In this document: piece after piece, positions 1-7,426 of the stretch
How positions within the stretch are numbered: position 1 is the first letter of the stretch
Layout of the letters: each line of letters begins with the position of its first letter
DNA from: an uncultured Pelagibacteraceae bacterium
Lineage (GTDB): Bacteria > Pseudomonadota > Alphaproteobacteria > Pelagibacterales > Pelagibacteraceae
Direction: 5' to 3'
Length of the DNA: 36,912 nt
Assembly (NCBI GenBank): GCA_902559075.1
Contig: CACEGO010000008.1
Location: 1 to 36,912, forward strand
Notes under the pieces: generated by a model
The model's input: the letters and a program-made list of their open reading frames with translations, nothing else
What the model was told of the DNA's origin: nothing
Databases searched by the model: none
Position numbers and translations under genes: made by a program

Positions 1-378
1 TTCCTCCCTAATGATGCTATGTCTAATTTTTATAATTTAAAAGATGCATCCAATTTTTATGATTTAGTAATGAATTTATGGGATAAGTATCAACAAAATT
101 TAAATTTAAATTTGCAGATAATAAAATATGAGGATGTTGTAAATGATTTTGATAGTTCTATAAAAAAATTATTAAAATTTTTAAATGTGGAGTGGACAAA
201 TGATCTGAGAAATTTTTATTTAACTGCTTCGAAAAGGGGAATTATTAATACACCAAGTTATAATCAGGTAAATAAGCCTATTTATAAGGAATCTATTTTA
301 CGATGGAAAAATTACAGCGATAAATTTTCTGATTTTGATTTTAAATTGGAAAAATGGGTAAAAAAATTTGAATATTAA
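1..378 (+). CDS. Sulfotransferase family protein, C-terminal part (5' end outside window)
   Basis: The reading frame is open from base 1, so the first ATG (base 19) is probably internal and the gene begins upstream. The visible 126 residues match the C-terminal part of bacterial (often TPR-linked) PAPS-dependent sulfotransferases. There is a KYEDVV segment followed by an acidic helix with LLKFLNVEW, then a TPSYNQVNKPIYKES...RWKNY stretch, which corresponds to the conserved 'T-S-x-x-Q-V-x-x-P-I-Y-x-x-S-x-x-R-W-x-x-Y' end of the family. Such enzymes move sulfate from PAPS to glycans, lipids or proteins. The 5' nucleotide-binding loop is not in the window, so activity cannot be judged. It lies just before tRNA-Gly. 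The assignment rests on the C-terminal motif only. Confidence 0.7.
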   Translation, partial: FLPNDAMSNFYNLKDASNFYDLVMNLWDKYQQNLNLNLQIIKYEDVVNDFDSSIKKLLKFLNVEWTNDLRNFYLTASKRGIINTPSYNQVNKPIYKESILRWKNYSDKFSDFDFKLEKWVKKFEY

Positions 379-430
379 TTAATATTTTAATGTACTAGAT
401 AAAATTATTTTAATTTTTTTTGGTACACCC

Positions 431-460
431 TTGACGCAGTTAAATTTTAATTTTTACAAA
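431..460 (+). promoter_or_regulatory. Candidate promoter for tRNA-Gly
   Basis: TTGACG (431-436) is followed after 18 bp by TACAAA (455-460), a plausible sigma-70-type pair in the only non-coding stretch ahead of the tRNA. The expected start, about 467, leaves roughly 48 nt of 5' leader before the tRNA at 515. The rest of the 379-514 spacer is AT-rich. It holds a small AT-only dyad plus T-run near 400-421 that could weakly terminate the sulfotransferase transcript. The -10 match is imperfect. Confidence 0.4.
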
Positions 461-514
461 ATAGTCACTTGCTTAATTTAAAAAAAGCTAATAACTTTAG
501 TAGTGATAGAACAA

Positions 515-589
515 GCGGGCATAGCTCAGTGGTAGAGCGTCTCGTTGCCAACGAGAAGGTCGAGGGTTCGACCCCCTTTGCCCGCTCCA
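515..589 (+). tRNA. tRNA-Gly (anticodon GCC)
   Basis: The cloverleaf can be folded by eye. The acceptor stem is GCGGGCA (515-521) with TGCCCGC (579-585). The D-arm carries AGTGGTAGA. The anticodon stem TCTCG/CGAGA encloses the loop TTGCCAA, giving anticodon GCC at 547-549. The T-arm is GAGGGTTCGACCCCC-like. The discriminator base is T586 and the 3' CCA (587-589) is encoded in the DNA. GCC reads GGC and GGU glycine codons. It is probably transcribed from the promoter near 431-460, and phhB starts only 15 bp after the CCA. Confidence 0.97.
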
Positions 590-604
590 TTATAGGAATT
601 ATTT

Positions 605-949
605 ATGAATGATTTAGCAGATAAAAAATGTATACCGTGTGAAGGTAATATTCCACCTTTTAATACAGAGGAAATTCATAAATATCTTAAAAAAATTGAT
701 GGCTGGGAAGTTTTACAAGATAAAATTGATGGATATTATTTGTTAAAGAGTTTTAAATTCGACAATTTTTTACAAAGCCAAGAATTTGTTAATAAAGTTG
801 GAGAAATTGCAGAGGCTGAAAGTCATCATCCTGATTTATGGTTCGGTTGGGGATATGCAAAAATTAAAATATTCACGCATGCGATTAAAGGTTTAGCGGA
901 AAGTGATTTTATTCTTGCTGCTAAAATTGATAAAATTATTAGTGCCTAA
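605..949 (+). CDS. phhB: Pterin-4a-carbinolamine dehydratase (4a-hydroxytetrahydrobiopterin dehydratase)
   Basis: This 114-residue protein belongs to the PCD/DCoH family, which dehydrates 4a-hydroxytetrahydropterin so that the pterin cofactor of aromatic amino acid hydroxylases (or an alternative pterin/folate use) can be recycled. The diagnostic motif is AEAESHHPDL (about residues 69-78), with the adjacent active-site histidines, followed by the usual hydrophobic strand and a late 'THAIKGLAESDF' segment (T-H-x-x-x-G-L-t-x-x-D). Length is normal for the family. It starts 15 bp after tRNA-Gly and may share its transcript. Its last 11 bp overlap the 3' end of purH on the other strand. No aromatic amino acid hydroxylase gene is visible in the window. 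Confidence 0.93.
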   Translation: MNDLADKKCIPCEGNIPPFNTEEIHKYLKKIDGWEVLQDKIDGYYLLKSFKFDNFLQSQEFVNKVGEIAEAESHHPDLWFGWGYAKIKIFTHAIKGLAESDFILAAKIDKIISA

Positions 950-2474
950 AGTGTCTAGTTTTGGAAAAAAGTAAAACTGTTTCTGTTTCATTTGCGAACT
1001 TTATTATTTCTTTGTCGCGTATAGAACCTGAGGGTTGAACTACTGCTTCGACGCCTGATTGGACTAATTTTTCAATACCATCAACAAATGGAAAAAAAGC
1101 ATCTGAGGCAGCTACCAAATCCTGATTAAATAAATTAAATTTTTTCATCTTACTTATAGCTATCTTGCAACTATCTAATCTACTTGGTTGACCTGAGCCA
1201 ATTCCAACTGTTGAGTTGTTTGATGCAAGAACAATTGCATTAGATTTTACATAACGGCACACGTTAAATGCAAAAATGAGATTCTTCATTTGTTTTGAAC
1301 TTGGTTTTTTCTTTGATACAACTTTAAAATCTTTAATTGTAAATATGTCAAAGTCTTCTGATTGAATTAATATTTCCTCATTTGATGATGTAAACTTAAG
1401 ATTTTTTTTTAATTTATAATTTTTTGAGTCTATTAAACGTATATTTTTTTTTCTTTTTAATATTTTGAGTGCACTGTCATCAAAACCATTTCCAATAATT
1501 GCCTCCAAAAATATTTTATTTAACTCAATTGCTAAATTTTTATTTATCTTAAAATTGCAAGAAACTATTCCTCCAAAAGCACTTATAGGGTCACATTTAA
1601 GGGCAGATCTATAACTCTCAACATTATTTGAATTAATTGAAACTCCACATGGGTTTGCATGTTTTACAATAACTGTACCTTTATTTTTGGGCAATGATTT
1701 TGAAATTGATAAAGCTGCGAAAATATCATTATAATTATTATAGCTTAGTTGTTTTCCATGAATTTGTTTTAAATCCATATTAGGATTTTTTGAGTAAATA
1801 GCGCTGAATTGGTGAGGATTTTCACCATATCGAAGTTTTTCAATTAAATTTATATGAAAAACCTTTTTTTCTGGAAAACTCTTTTTATCAAAACTGTTAA
1901 AATAATTTGAAATAATAGAGTCGTAATAAGCTGTTTCAGTAAAAGCGATACTTGATTGTTTCTCTCTAAATTTTAATGATGTAGATCCCTTGTGTTTATT
2001 TAATTCATCAATTAGTTCAAAATATTGATTTGGAGAAGTAATAACAGTTACGTCATTGTAATTCTTAGCTGCAGCTCTAACCATCGTTGGTCCACCTATA
2101 TCTATATTTTCTATGATTTTTTTGTGATAATTTGTATTATTTAAAATCTTTTCGAAAGGGTAAAAATTTACAATTACAAGATCAATATTTTCATAATTAT
2201 TTTTTTTTAAATCTTTTAAATGATTTTTACTATCTCTTCTATTTAAAATTCCAGCATGAATTTTTGGATGAAGTGTTTTAACTCTTCCTTCTAATATTTC
2301 AGGGCTGTTTGTAAAATCAGATACCTCAATACAATCAAATTTTAATTTCCTTATTTCTTTAAATGTACCACCGGAACTAATTATTTTAATTTTATATTTT
2401 TTTAAGATTTTTAAAAGTGGTTTTAAATTTTTTTTATCAGAAACAGAAATTAGAGCATTCTTGATATCTTTCAT
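939..2474 (-). CDS. purH: Bifunctional AICAR formyltransferase / IMP cyclohydrolase
   Basis: This 511-residue cytosolic enzyme performs the last two steps of IMP synthesis: 10-formyl-THF-dependent formylation of AICAR, then cyclisation. The N-terminal MGS-like cyclohydrolase domain begins ALISVSDKK, carries SSGGTFKEI and VKTLHPKIHAGIL, and ends near residue 190. The C-terminal transformylase domain carries RYGENPHQ, the KHANPCG catalytic motif, SAFGGIVS and SDAFFPFVDGIE. Length matches the family. The start ATG (2474-2472) overlaps the stop of the upstream heparinase-like gene by 4 bp, which suggests translational coupling in the order YggT-like, rpe, heparinase-like, purH. The 3' end overlaps phhB tail to tail by 11 bp, leaving no intergenic terminator. 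Confidence 0.97.
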   Translation of the reverse strand: MKDIKNALISVSDKKNLKPLLKILKKYKIKIISSGGTFKEIRKLKFDCIEVSDFTNSPEILEGRVKTLHPKIHAGILNRRDSKNHLKDLKKNNYENIDLVIVNFYPFEKILNNTNYHKKIIENIDIGGPTMVRAAAKNYNDVTVITSPNQYFELIDELNKHKGSTSLKFREKQSSIAFTETAYYDSIISNYFNSFDKKSFPEKKVFHINLIEKLRYGENPHQFSAIYSKNPNMDLKQIHGKQLSYNNYNDIFAALSISKSLPKNKGTVIVKHANPCGVSINSNNVESYRSALKCDPISAFGGIVSCNFKINKNLAIELNKIFLEAIIGNGFDDSALKILKRKKNIRLIDSKNYKLKKNLKFTSSNEEILIQSEDFDIFTIKDFKVVSKKKPSSKQMKNLIFAFNVCRYVKSNAIVLASNNSTVGIGSGQPSRLDSCKIAISKMKKFNLFNQDLVAASDAFFPFVDGIEKLVQSGVEAVVQPSGSIRDKEIIKFANETETVLLFSKTRHFRH

Positions 2475-4099
2475 TGTATTTTACTTATTTCCCATTTAAT
2501 AATTTGCTTATTTTCATTATTCATACCTGAGATATATATATTTTGGTTTTCTTTGTACGAATTTTTATTACCGAAATATAAACCATTATCAATGTTTATA
2601 TCAAAATTATCACAACTAAATTTCCAACCATCCTCCTCTAAGTCTATGAGTATATATTTTTTATCTTGTGTTTTCATAACTTTTGAATTTGGATTAAGGT
2701 GAAATCTTATATCAAATTTAATTTCTTTATTTGGATTTTTTCTTAATATTTTATCATATCCAATAAATTTTGATTGTTCTGGATAAAATTCTATTTCCCT
2801 TTCATGATTTAATCCAAATTTTTTCAAATAACCATCATGTGCTGCTGAAATTTTCCAATAATTTGTTTCGAAAACAATATTTTTTTTCAAAACTTTTAAT
2901 CCATTATTAACAACAAAATATGAATTCTTTTTAATGAAATTGCATGATGAATAATCCTCAATAATCAATGTATTTTGTAATGCGCTACTTTTTGATAATT
3001 TATTTAATTTATTTCTATTATCTGGGAAATATCCTGAATTTGATAATAATTTTTTCTCATTAGAAAATATTTCAAACGATAAAGCACCAGCTTGGTAATT
3101 CCGTGAGAAGTTTTTATTTGGATTTGAACCAATGTCCATTGCTAGGATGATCTTTTTATTTTTAAGAATTGCATATCCGCCATTTTCATTAATTTGATTT
3201 TTAAAAGTATAACCAAATCGTTTAAGATATTGATCAAATTCATGATTTTCAGATGAAAAATTTCCATTAAAAAAAAGATCTTGTTTGATATTTTGCCAAA
3301 TGAAAGCGTAACTTGAGCCCAAATAAAATATAGTCTCATCTATATGATCTGGAGTAATATTGTGAGATTCTTTGAACCACTCCCTAATAATGATGAAATA
3401 TTTTAAATAAAAAATTAATTCTTGTATATTTCTTGATTTAGTGAAACCTTGACCATCTATTGATGATTTGGCAATATTTTTTAGATAATTAAGACCTACC
3501 TCGATATAATTTTTTTCATTTTTATAAGCTAAACCAACCAAAATTATTGCTGCGCAACCAATTAATTTATTTTCTATTTGATTAGGATTATTTATTTCAT
3601 TAAGCAAATGATTTGCTTGTTTTTGGATCATGTGATCAAATTTTGTTTTATATACTTGATCACTATCTTCATAAGTTAGTTGATGATTTGATAGCCAGGC
3701 AATTATTCTTTTTGCAGTCGTGTCAAACTCCCAACTATTTTTGTTATATTTATTATTGTTATTAATCCAATTAAGAACAACTGATTGTGCTGACTTTTTT
3801 GAGGATTTTAAATCTATGCTAAAAAACCAAAAAAAACTATTCAATTTTTTGTAATCTTTAGAATTAATTTTTTTTTGCCAAATTGACTCAATTTCAAAAT
3901 CTTCAATCCTGTACTTTTTTTTTTGATATTTAATTATAGATGATAATAGGTGAGGGCTTGGCTTGTATTCAAAAATATTATTAAAGGTCTTTGATATTTT
4001 TTTTTCGTAAAATCTTGAATTTTGATAAATTTGATTAAAATTATATTTTAATTTTAAAAAAGCTTCATTTAAGATGCTTAAAGAATTTTTGTTTATCAT
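2471..4099 (-). CDS. Heparinase II/III-like protein (catalytic His positions replaced)
   Basis: This 542-residue protein matches the heparinase II/III-like family commonly found between rpe and purH or near them in alphaproteobacteria. An N-terminal alpha/alpha-toroid-like helical part (about residues 50-270) has the conserved WEFDTTAKRIIAWL-type helix. A beta-rich C-terminal part (about 300-542) contains GGYAILKNKKIIL, QAGALSFEIFSNE and SALQNTLIIED. Relatives normally read HAG-LSFE and AAHSTL at the last two places; here both histidines are glutamine (Q336, Q375). That makes polysaccharide lyase activity doubtful, although the fold is clear. I see no convincing signal peptide, as in other members of this group. 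It overlaps purH by 4 bp and follows rpe by 4 bp. Its substrate is unknown. Confidence 0.78.
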   Translation of the reverse strand: MINKNSLSILNEAFLKLKYNFNQIYQNSRFYEKKISKTFNNIFEYKPSPHLLSSIIKYQKKKYRIEDFEIESIWQKKINSKDYKKLNSFFWFFSIDLKSSKKSAQSVVLNWINNNNKYNKNSWEFDTTAKRIIAWLSNHQLTYEDSDQVYKTKFDHMIQKQANHLLNEINNPNQIENKLIGCAAIILVGLAYKNEKNYIEVGLNYLKNIAKSSIDGQGFTKSRNIQELIFYLKYFIIIREWFKESHNITPDHIDETIFYLGSSYAFIWQNIKQDLFFNGNFSSENHEFDQYLKRFGYTFKNQINENGGYAILKNKKIILAMDIGSNPNKNFSRNYQAGALSFEIFSNEKKLLSNSGYFPDNRNKLNKLSKSSALQNTLIIEDYSSCNFIKKNSYFVVNNGLKVLKKNIVFETNYWKISAAHDGYLKKFGLNHEREIEFYPEQSKFIGYDKILRKNPNKEIKFDIRFHLNPNSKVMKTQDKKYILIDLEEDGWKFSCDNFDINIDNGLYFGNKNSYKENQNIYISGMNNENKQIIKWEISKIQ

Positions 4100-4103
4100 T
4101 AAC

Positions 4104-4763
4104 TTATTTTGATTTTAATAAATTAATATTTTTTTTAATATCTCCATTATTACTTTTAAATACTGTGGTCCCTGAAACGAGAATATTTGCACCTGCCTCA
4201 ATTGCAATCTTACAGTTATCAAAGTTTATTCCCCCATCTATTTCAATATCAAAGTTTAAATTTTTATCTTTTTGAATTTTTTTAAGATCCTTAATTTTTG
4301 TTAAGACCTCAGGCATAAATTTTTGTCCACCAAATCCTGGATTTACACTCATTATTAAAACTAAATCAACTTTATCTAAAAAATTTTTAATTACGTCAAT
4401 TTTCGTCTCAGGATTTAGTGAAACCCCCACTTTTTTGTTTAGTTCTTTTATTTTTTTAATAGAGTCTTCTAAATTCTCTGTCGCTTCAGGATGAATAGTA
4501 ATTATATCTGCACCTGCATTAGCATAGGCATCTATATATTTGTGAACCGGTGAAATCATTAAATGTACATCAAATTTTAAAGAACTTTGATTTCTTAGAG
4601 CTTTAATCACCGGAGGTCCAATCGTAAGATTTGGAACAAAATGACCATCCATCACATCTACGTGTATCATGTCAGCCCCACCTTCTTCTAATCTTTTAAT
4701 TTCAGAACCTAATTTACTAAAGTCAGCAGATAGAATCGAGGGTGAAATTTGTATATTTTTCAT
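4104..4763 (-). CDS. rpe: Ribulose-phosphate 3-epimerase
   Basis: This 219-residue TIM-barrel enzyme interconverts D-ribulose 5-phosphate and D-xylulose 5-phosphate in the pentose phosphate pathway. Hallmarks in order are SPSILSADFSKLG, the metal-binding HVDVMDGHFVPNLTIGP, FDVHLMI, ITIHPEA, GVSLNPET, MSVNPGFGGQKF, the catalytic acidic EIDGGIN and GTTVFK near the C-terminus. All expected metal ligands (two His, two Asp) are visible. Length is normal. It is followed by the heparinase-like gene after 4 bp and preceded by a small membrane protein gene 28 bp upstream, so it is probably part of one minus-strand operon ending with purH. Confidence 0.97.
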   Translation of the reverse strand: MKNIQISPSILSADFSKLGSEIKRLEEGGADMIHVDVMDGHFVPNLTIGPPVIKALRNQSSLKFDVHLMISPVHKYIDAYANAGADIITIHPEATENLEDSIKKIKELNKKVGVSLNPETKIDVIKNFLDKVDLVLIMSVNPGFGGQKFMPEVLTKIKDLKKIQKDKNLNFDIEIDGGINFDNCKIAIEAGANILVSGTTVFKSNNGDIKKNINLLKSK

Positions 4764-4791
4764 TACTTACTAAAAATTACTAGTATCAATT

Positions 4792-5148
4792 TTAAAATTT
4801 AAATGAATTAAAAAATTGATAAATTTGTCTAGAAATTTCACTTTCAAGAGGAAATGAAAGCATCCCCATCACAGAATACCCTAAGATCCAAGGCATTAAA
4901 TAAAATCTGATCATATAAAAGAACCAAGCAACATATAAAGGCACCAAAGGTCCGATAATAAATGAAGGCGTTATTGGTTTAAATAATTTAATTAAAGGAT
5001 TGGTATATTTAACAAATATTCTCATGAAAAAAAAATTAGAGTCTTCTCTTTGGAAAATGTTCATTGCCACTCTTCCAATCAAAGTCCACATTATAATCCC
5101 AAGTAAATAATCAATAAAATATATTAGGGGATGGAAATTTGCTGACAT
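4792..5148 (-). CDS. Small integral membrane protein, YggT-like
   Basis: This 118-residue hydrophobic protein appears to have two or three membrane segments, at about residues 7-25, 60-80 and 84-102. The layout of a first helix ending in an arginine (TLIGRVAMNIF), a basic/aromatic linker and then NPLIKLFKPITPSF resembles the YggT (CCB3/YlmG) family, where a '...P-x-x-x-x-x-R/K-x-x-x-P' motif follows the first helix. A clearer YggT protein lies at 14393. The match is by pattern only. It is the first gene of the probable rpe-purH operon and starts 68 bp downstream of the symporter terminator. Function unknown; YggT-type proteins are linked to membrane protein and cofactor assembly. Confidence 0.6.
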   Translation of the reverse strand: MSANFHPLIYFIDYLLGIIMWTLIGRVAMNIFQREDSNFFFMRIFVKYTNPLIKLFKPITPSFIIGPLVPLYVAWFFYMIRFYLMPWILGYSVMGMLSFPLESEISRQIYQFFNSFKF

Positions 5149-5181
5149 TTAAAATTTATATTGGAAAATGTAGTGGAATAA

Positions 5182-5205
5182 AAGGGGCGAAATTAATCGC
5201 CCCTT
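5182..5205 (-). terminator. Rho-independent terminator of the symporter operon
   Basis: A perfect 9-bp inverted repeat (AAGGGGCGA at 5182-5190 and TCGCCCCTT at 5197-5205) encloses a 6-nt loop. Read on the minus strand, the GC-rich stem is followed by TTATT after the arm's own terminal TT. It lies 12 bp past the stop codon of the symporter large subunit. It is the strongest intrinsic terminator I could find in the window. Confidence 0.85.
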
Positions 5206-5216
5206 AAAAAGATTAT

Positions 5217-7037
5217 TTAATGTGATTTACCAAGGATTGTTTTACCACTTGGTACACGCACGTCATCAACCATCTTTTGAGTAGCTTTGTCTGGCTCTGC
5301 AGTTATTAAACTGACTACAACCATTGCTACTAAACTAACAGCTGATCCGAAGATACCAAAAGTTAATTGCGTAATTCCTAAGAATCCACTTCCACCAGTT
5401 CGTACCCAAACTAAGTACCAAGTACCAGCAGCAAGACCACCCAGCATACCAGCAATAGCACCTTGTCTATTAGCTCTCTTCCACCATACACCAAGTACAA
5501 GTGGGAAGAATAATCCAGACATCGCAAAGTCAAATGCCCAGATAACCGAACCTAAGATTCCTTGAATCTCCATTGCTGCAATAGTTGCTCCAGCAAAACC
5601 AATTACTACAAGTAATACTCTTGCAACAACAAGTCGTTTTGCAGTTTCCGCTTTTGGATCAATGATTTTGTAATAAACATCATGTGATATAGCGTTTGCA
5701 ATCGCTAGAATCAAACCATCAGCAGTAGACATGGCAGCTGCCATACCCCCTGCAGCAACTAGACCTGAAATTACATAAGGTAATCCAGCTATCTCTGGTG
5801 TTGCTAACACAACGGCTTTACCACCCATGAAAAACTCATTTAATTCTAGAGTTCCATTTCCGTTAAAGTCGCTGATAAACATTAGGTTTGCTTGGTTCCA
5901 GTTTTGGTACCAATCTATTGCTTCCACTTCTGCAAATGTCTTACCGATAATACCCGTAGATAAATTCGGATCGATCAATGATAACTTAGATAGTGTAGCT
6001 AACATTGGAGCAGAAGAGTAAAGTAGGAAGATAAAGAACAATGACCAACCTACTGATTTTCTAGCTGCTTTTACACTTGGAGTAGTAAAGTATCTCATCA
6101 TCACGTGCGGTAATGAAGCTGTTCCCATCATCATCGCTAATGCTAATGAAATAAATGCCCAAGGTGTAGCGTTAACTGCAGAGTGAGCCTTAGTTATTCC
6201 TGCTAAGCCTTTTGGAACTGTAGCTAAATCTGCTGCAGCGTTTTTAACTGTTCCTAAACCAAATTGACTTTCTAGTTCAGCAATTCTAGCTACTTCATCA
6301 GCTAACATAAAGTGAGGGAAGAAACCCGCACCCATTTTGTTACTGATCCAGAATACTGGAAGCAGGTAAGCTATAATTAGTACTATATATTGTGCAACTT
6401 GTGTCCAAGTTACCCCTCTCATACCACCTAACATTGAACATAACAAAATACTTATTAGTCCAATGTAAACTGCATATTGAAATTCAATATCTAGGGCAAC
6501 AGATGCAATAGTACCTGTAGCGTTAATTTGTGCAGTCACATACGTAAATGAAGCGACAGTTAAAACTACTACTGCGCTAAATCTGGCTAAATTACCACCG
6601 TATCTAGTACCTATAAAATCTGGAACTGTATAACAGCCAAATTTTCTTAAGTATGGTGCTAATAAAGATGCAACAAGCACGTAACCACCAGTCCAACCTA
6701 CAAGAAGTGCCATATAACCATAACCTTTAAAGTAAATACCTCCTGCCATTGCAACGAATGAAGCACCAGACATCCAGTCTGCTGCAGTCGCCATTCCGTT
6801 GAAGACCGTTGGAACTTGCCTTCCAGCTACGTAATATGCATCTGCTTGGGCTGTTCTTGATAGCCAACCGATTAATGCATAGATGAATATTGTAAATGCA
6901 ACGAAGCAAACACCAATTGCATACTTCGACATACCCATCTGCTCTCCAATTGCCATGATTATTATGAAGGCAAGGAAACCTCCCGTGTATATTCCATAAA
7001 CTTTTGGCAAGTTGTCTATAAATTTACCTTTTATCAT
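5217..7037 (-). CDS. Sodium:solute symporter large subunit (SSS family, VC_2705-type)
   Basis: This 606-residue inner-membrane protein has roughly 13 hydrophobic segments. It carries SSS-family signatures: SRTAQADAYYVAGR, NGMATAADWMSGASF, the long GYVLVASLLAPYLRKFG...PDFIGTRYG stretch, and AAAMSTADGLILAIANAISHD. Together with the small DUF4212 partner immediately upstream it fits the 'large plus small subunit' branch of the sodium:solute symporters, related to acetate permease ActP. The substrate is probably acetate or another short monocarboxylate (inference; acetyl-CoA synthetase lies about 1 kb away). Residues 390-401 form a textbook EF-hand calcium loop inserted between two membrane segments. 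It overlaps the small subunit gene by 4 bp and ends before a strong terminator. Confidence 0.9.
   Translation of the reverse strand: MIKGKFIDNLPKVYGIYTGGFLAFIIIMAIGEQMGMSKYAIGVCFVAFTIFIYALIGWLSRTAQADAYYVAGRQVPTVFNGMATAADWMSGASFVAMAGGIYFKGYGYMALLVGWTGGYVLVASLLAPYLRKFGCYTVPDFIGTRYGGNLARFSAVVVLTVASFTYVTAQINATGTIASVALDIEFQYAVYIGLISILLCSMLGGMRGVTWTQVAQYIVLIIAYLLPVFWISNKMGAGFFPHFMLADEVARIAELESQFGLGTVKNAAADLATVPKGLAGITKAHSAVNATPWAFISLALAMMMGTASLPHVMMRYFTTPSVKAARKSVGWSLFFIFLLYSSAPMLATLSKLSLIDPNLSTGIIGKTFAEVEAIDWYQNWNQANLMFISDFNGNGTLELNEFFMGGKAVVLATPEIAGLPYVISGLVAAGGMAAAMSTADGLILAIANAISHDVYYKIIDPKAETAKRLVVARVLLVVIGFAGATIAAMEIQGILGSVIWAFDFAMSGLFFPLVLGVWWKRANRQGAIAGMLGGLAAGTWYLVWVRTGGSGFLGITQLTFGIFGSAVSLVAMVVVSLITAEPDKATQKMVDDVRVPSGKTILGKSH
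5835..5870 (-). other. EF-hand-like Ca2+-binding loop encoded in the symporter
   Basis: The encoded dodecapeptide DFNGNGTLELNE (residues 390-401 of the symporter) has D at position 1, N at 3 and 5, G at 6, a hydrophobic residue at 8 and E at 12. This is the canonical EF-hand loop pattern. It is followed by F-F, as in many EF-hands. It sits in a hydrophilic loop before the PEIAGLPYVISGL membrane segment. Whether it faces the periplasm depends on the exact topology, which I infer rather than see. Confidence 0.6.
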
Positions 7038-7294
7038 TCGTCCTCTCTTTCGCTAAAGCCGAACTCTTCATCGATTTTTTCTTGTCTATTTGCAAACCAG
7101 AAAATTAGGATTACAAAAGCTCCAAGAGATCCCTGGCATGTAAACCAATATGTCCACGGATAACCGAAAGGTCCTGTGACCTCGTTCATTTCAGCTCCAA
7201 AGAGAAAGATGCCAATTGAGAAAACAAACCAGATTGCAAGTGTAATGAATAGCAAACCTCTGGATTTTTCCCAGTGTTTTTCTTGATTCGACAT
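7034..7294 (-). CDS. DUF4212 protein, sodium:solute symporter small subunit
   Basis: This 86-residue protein has two membrane segments (about residues 13-32 and 47-67). It shows the features of the DUF4212 / putative symporter small-subunit family: HWEKSRGLLF near the N-terminus, an FGAEMN segment after the first helix, FPWTYWF-like GYPWTYWFTCQGS and a cytoplasmic acidic tail after FWFANRQ. Its stop overlaps the start of the large subunit by 4 bp, as in other members of this two-gene transporter. A good ribosome-binding site (GAGG, complement of 7300-7303) lies 5 bp ahead of its ATG, which is uncommon in this window and suggests strong translation. Confidence 0.93.
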   Translation of the reverse strand: MSNQEKHWEKSRGLLFITLAIWFVFSIGIFLFGAEMNEVTGPFGYPWTYWFTCQGSLGAFVILIFWFANRQEKIDEEFGFSEREDE

Positions 7295-7311
7295 TTATAC
7301 CTCTTTTTTTA

Positions 7312-7335
7312 GTTATAACTGGTTAAAACCATAAC
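7312..7335. promoter_or_regulatory. Dyad-symmetric element upstream of the symporter operon
   Basis: The 132-bp divergent spacer holds nested inverted repeats: GTTAT (7312-7316) with ATAAC (7331-7335), and inside it GGTT (7321-7324) with AACC (7327-7330). AGTTATAACT (7311-7320) is itself a perfect palindrome. On the minus strand TATAAC (7317-7312) could serve as the -10 of the symporter operon. An operator role is a guess from symmetry and position; no regulator gene is next to it. Confidence 0.35.
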
Positions 7336-7400
7336 CATTATCAGAGCTTTGAAAAGTCTAAAAATTGTTCAAATTAAGCAGTTATTTGGGACTTTTGAGG

Positions 7401-7406
7401 TATAAT
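7401..7406 (+). promoter_or_regulatory. -10 box ahead of the 7427 gene
   Basis: A perfect TATAAT lies 20 bp upstream of the ATG at 7427, predicting a very short 5' leader of about 14 nt. I find no good -35 at the usual distance, so the promoter is only partly supported. Confidence 0.45.
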
Positions 7407-7426
7407 TAACGCATAAATTGTTTTTT

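Noticed and set aside
400-427. AT-only dyad and T-run as a terminator of the sulfotransferase gene
   Set aside because: The stem is only A-T pairs with almost no loop and would not be stable; mentioned only within the tRNA promoter entry.
3142-3339. A minus-strand ORF of 65 codons inside the heparinase-like gene
   Set aside because: It is another frame of the same gene, without motifs; the main frame carries the family signatures.
5287-5565. A 92-codon plus-strand ORF within the symporter gene
   Set aside because: It lies wholly antisense to a well-conserved membrane protein and has no recognisable product or start context.
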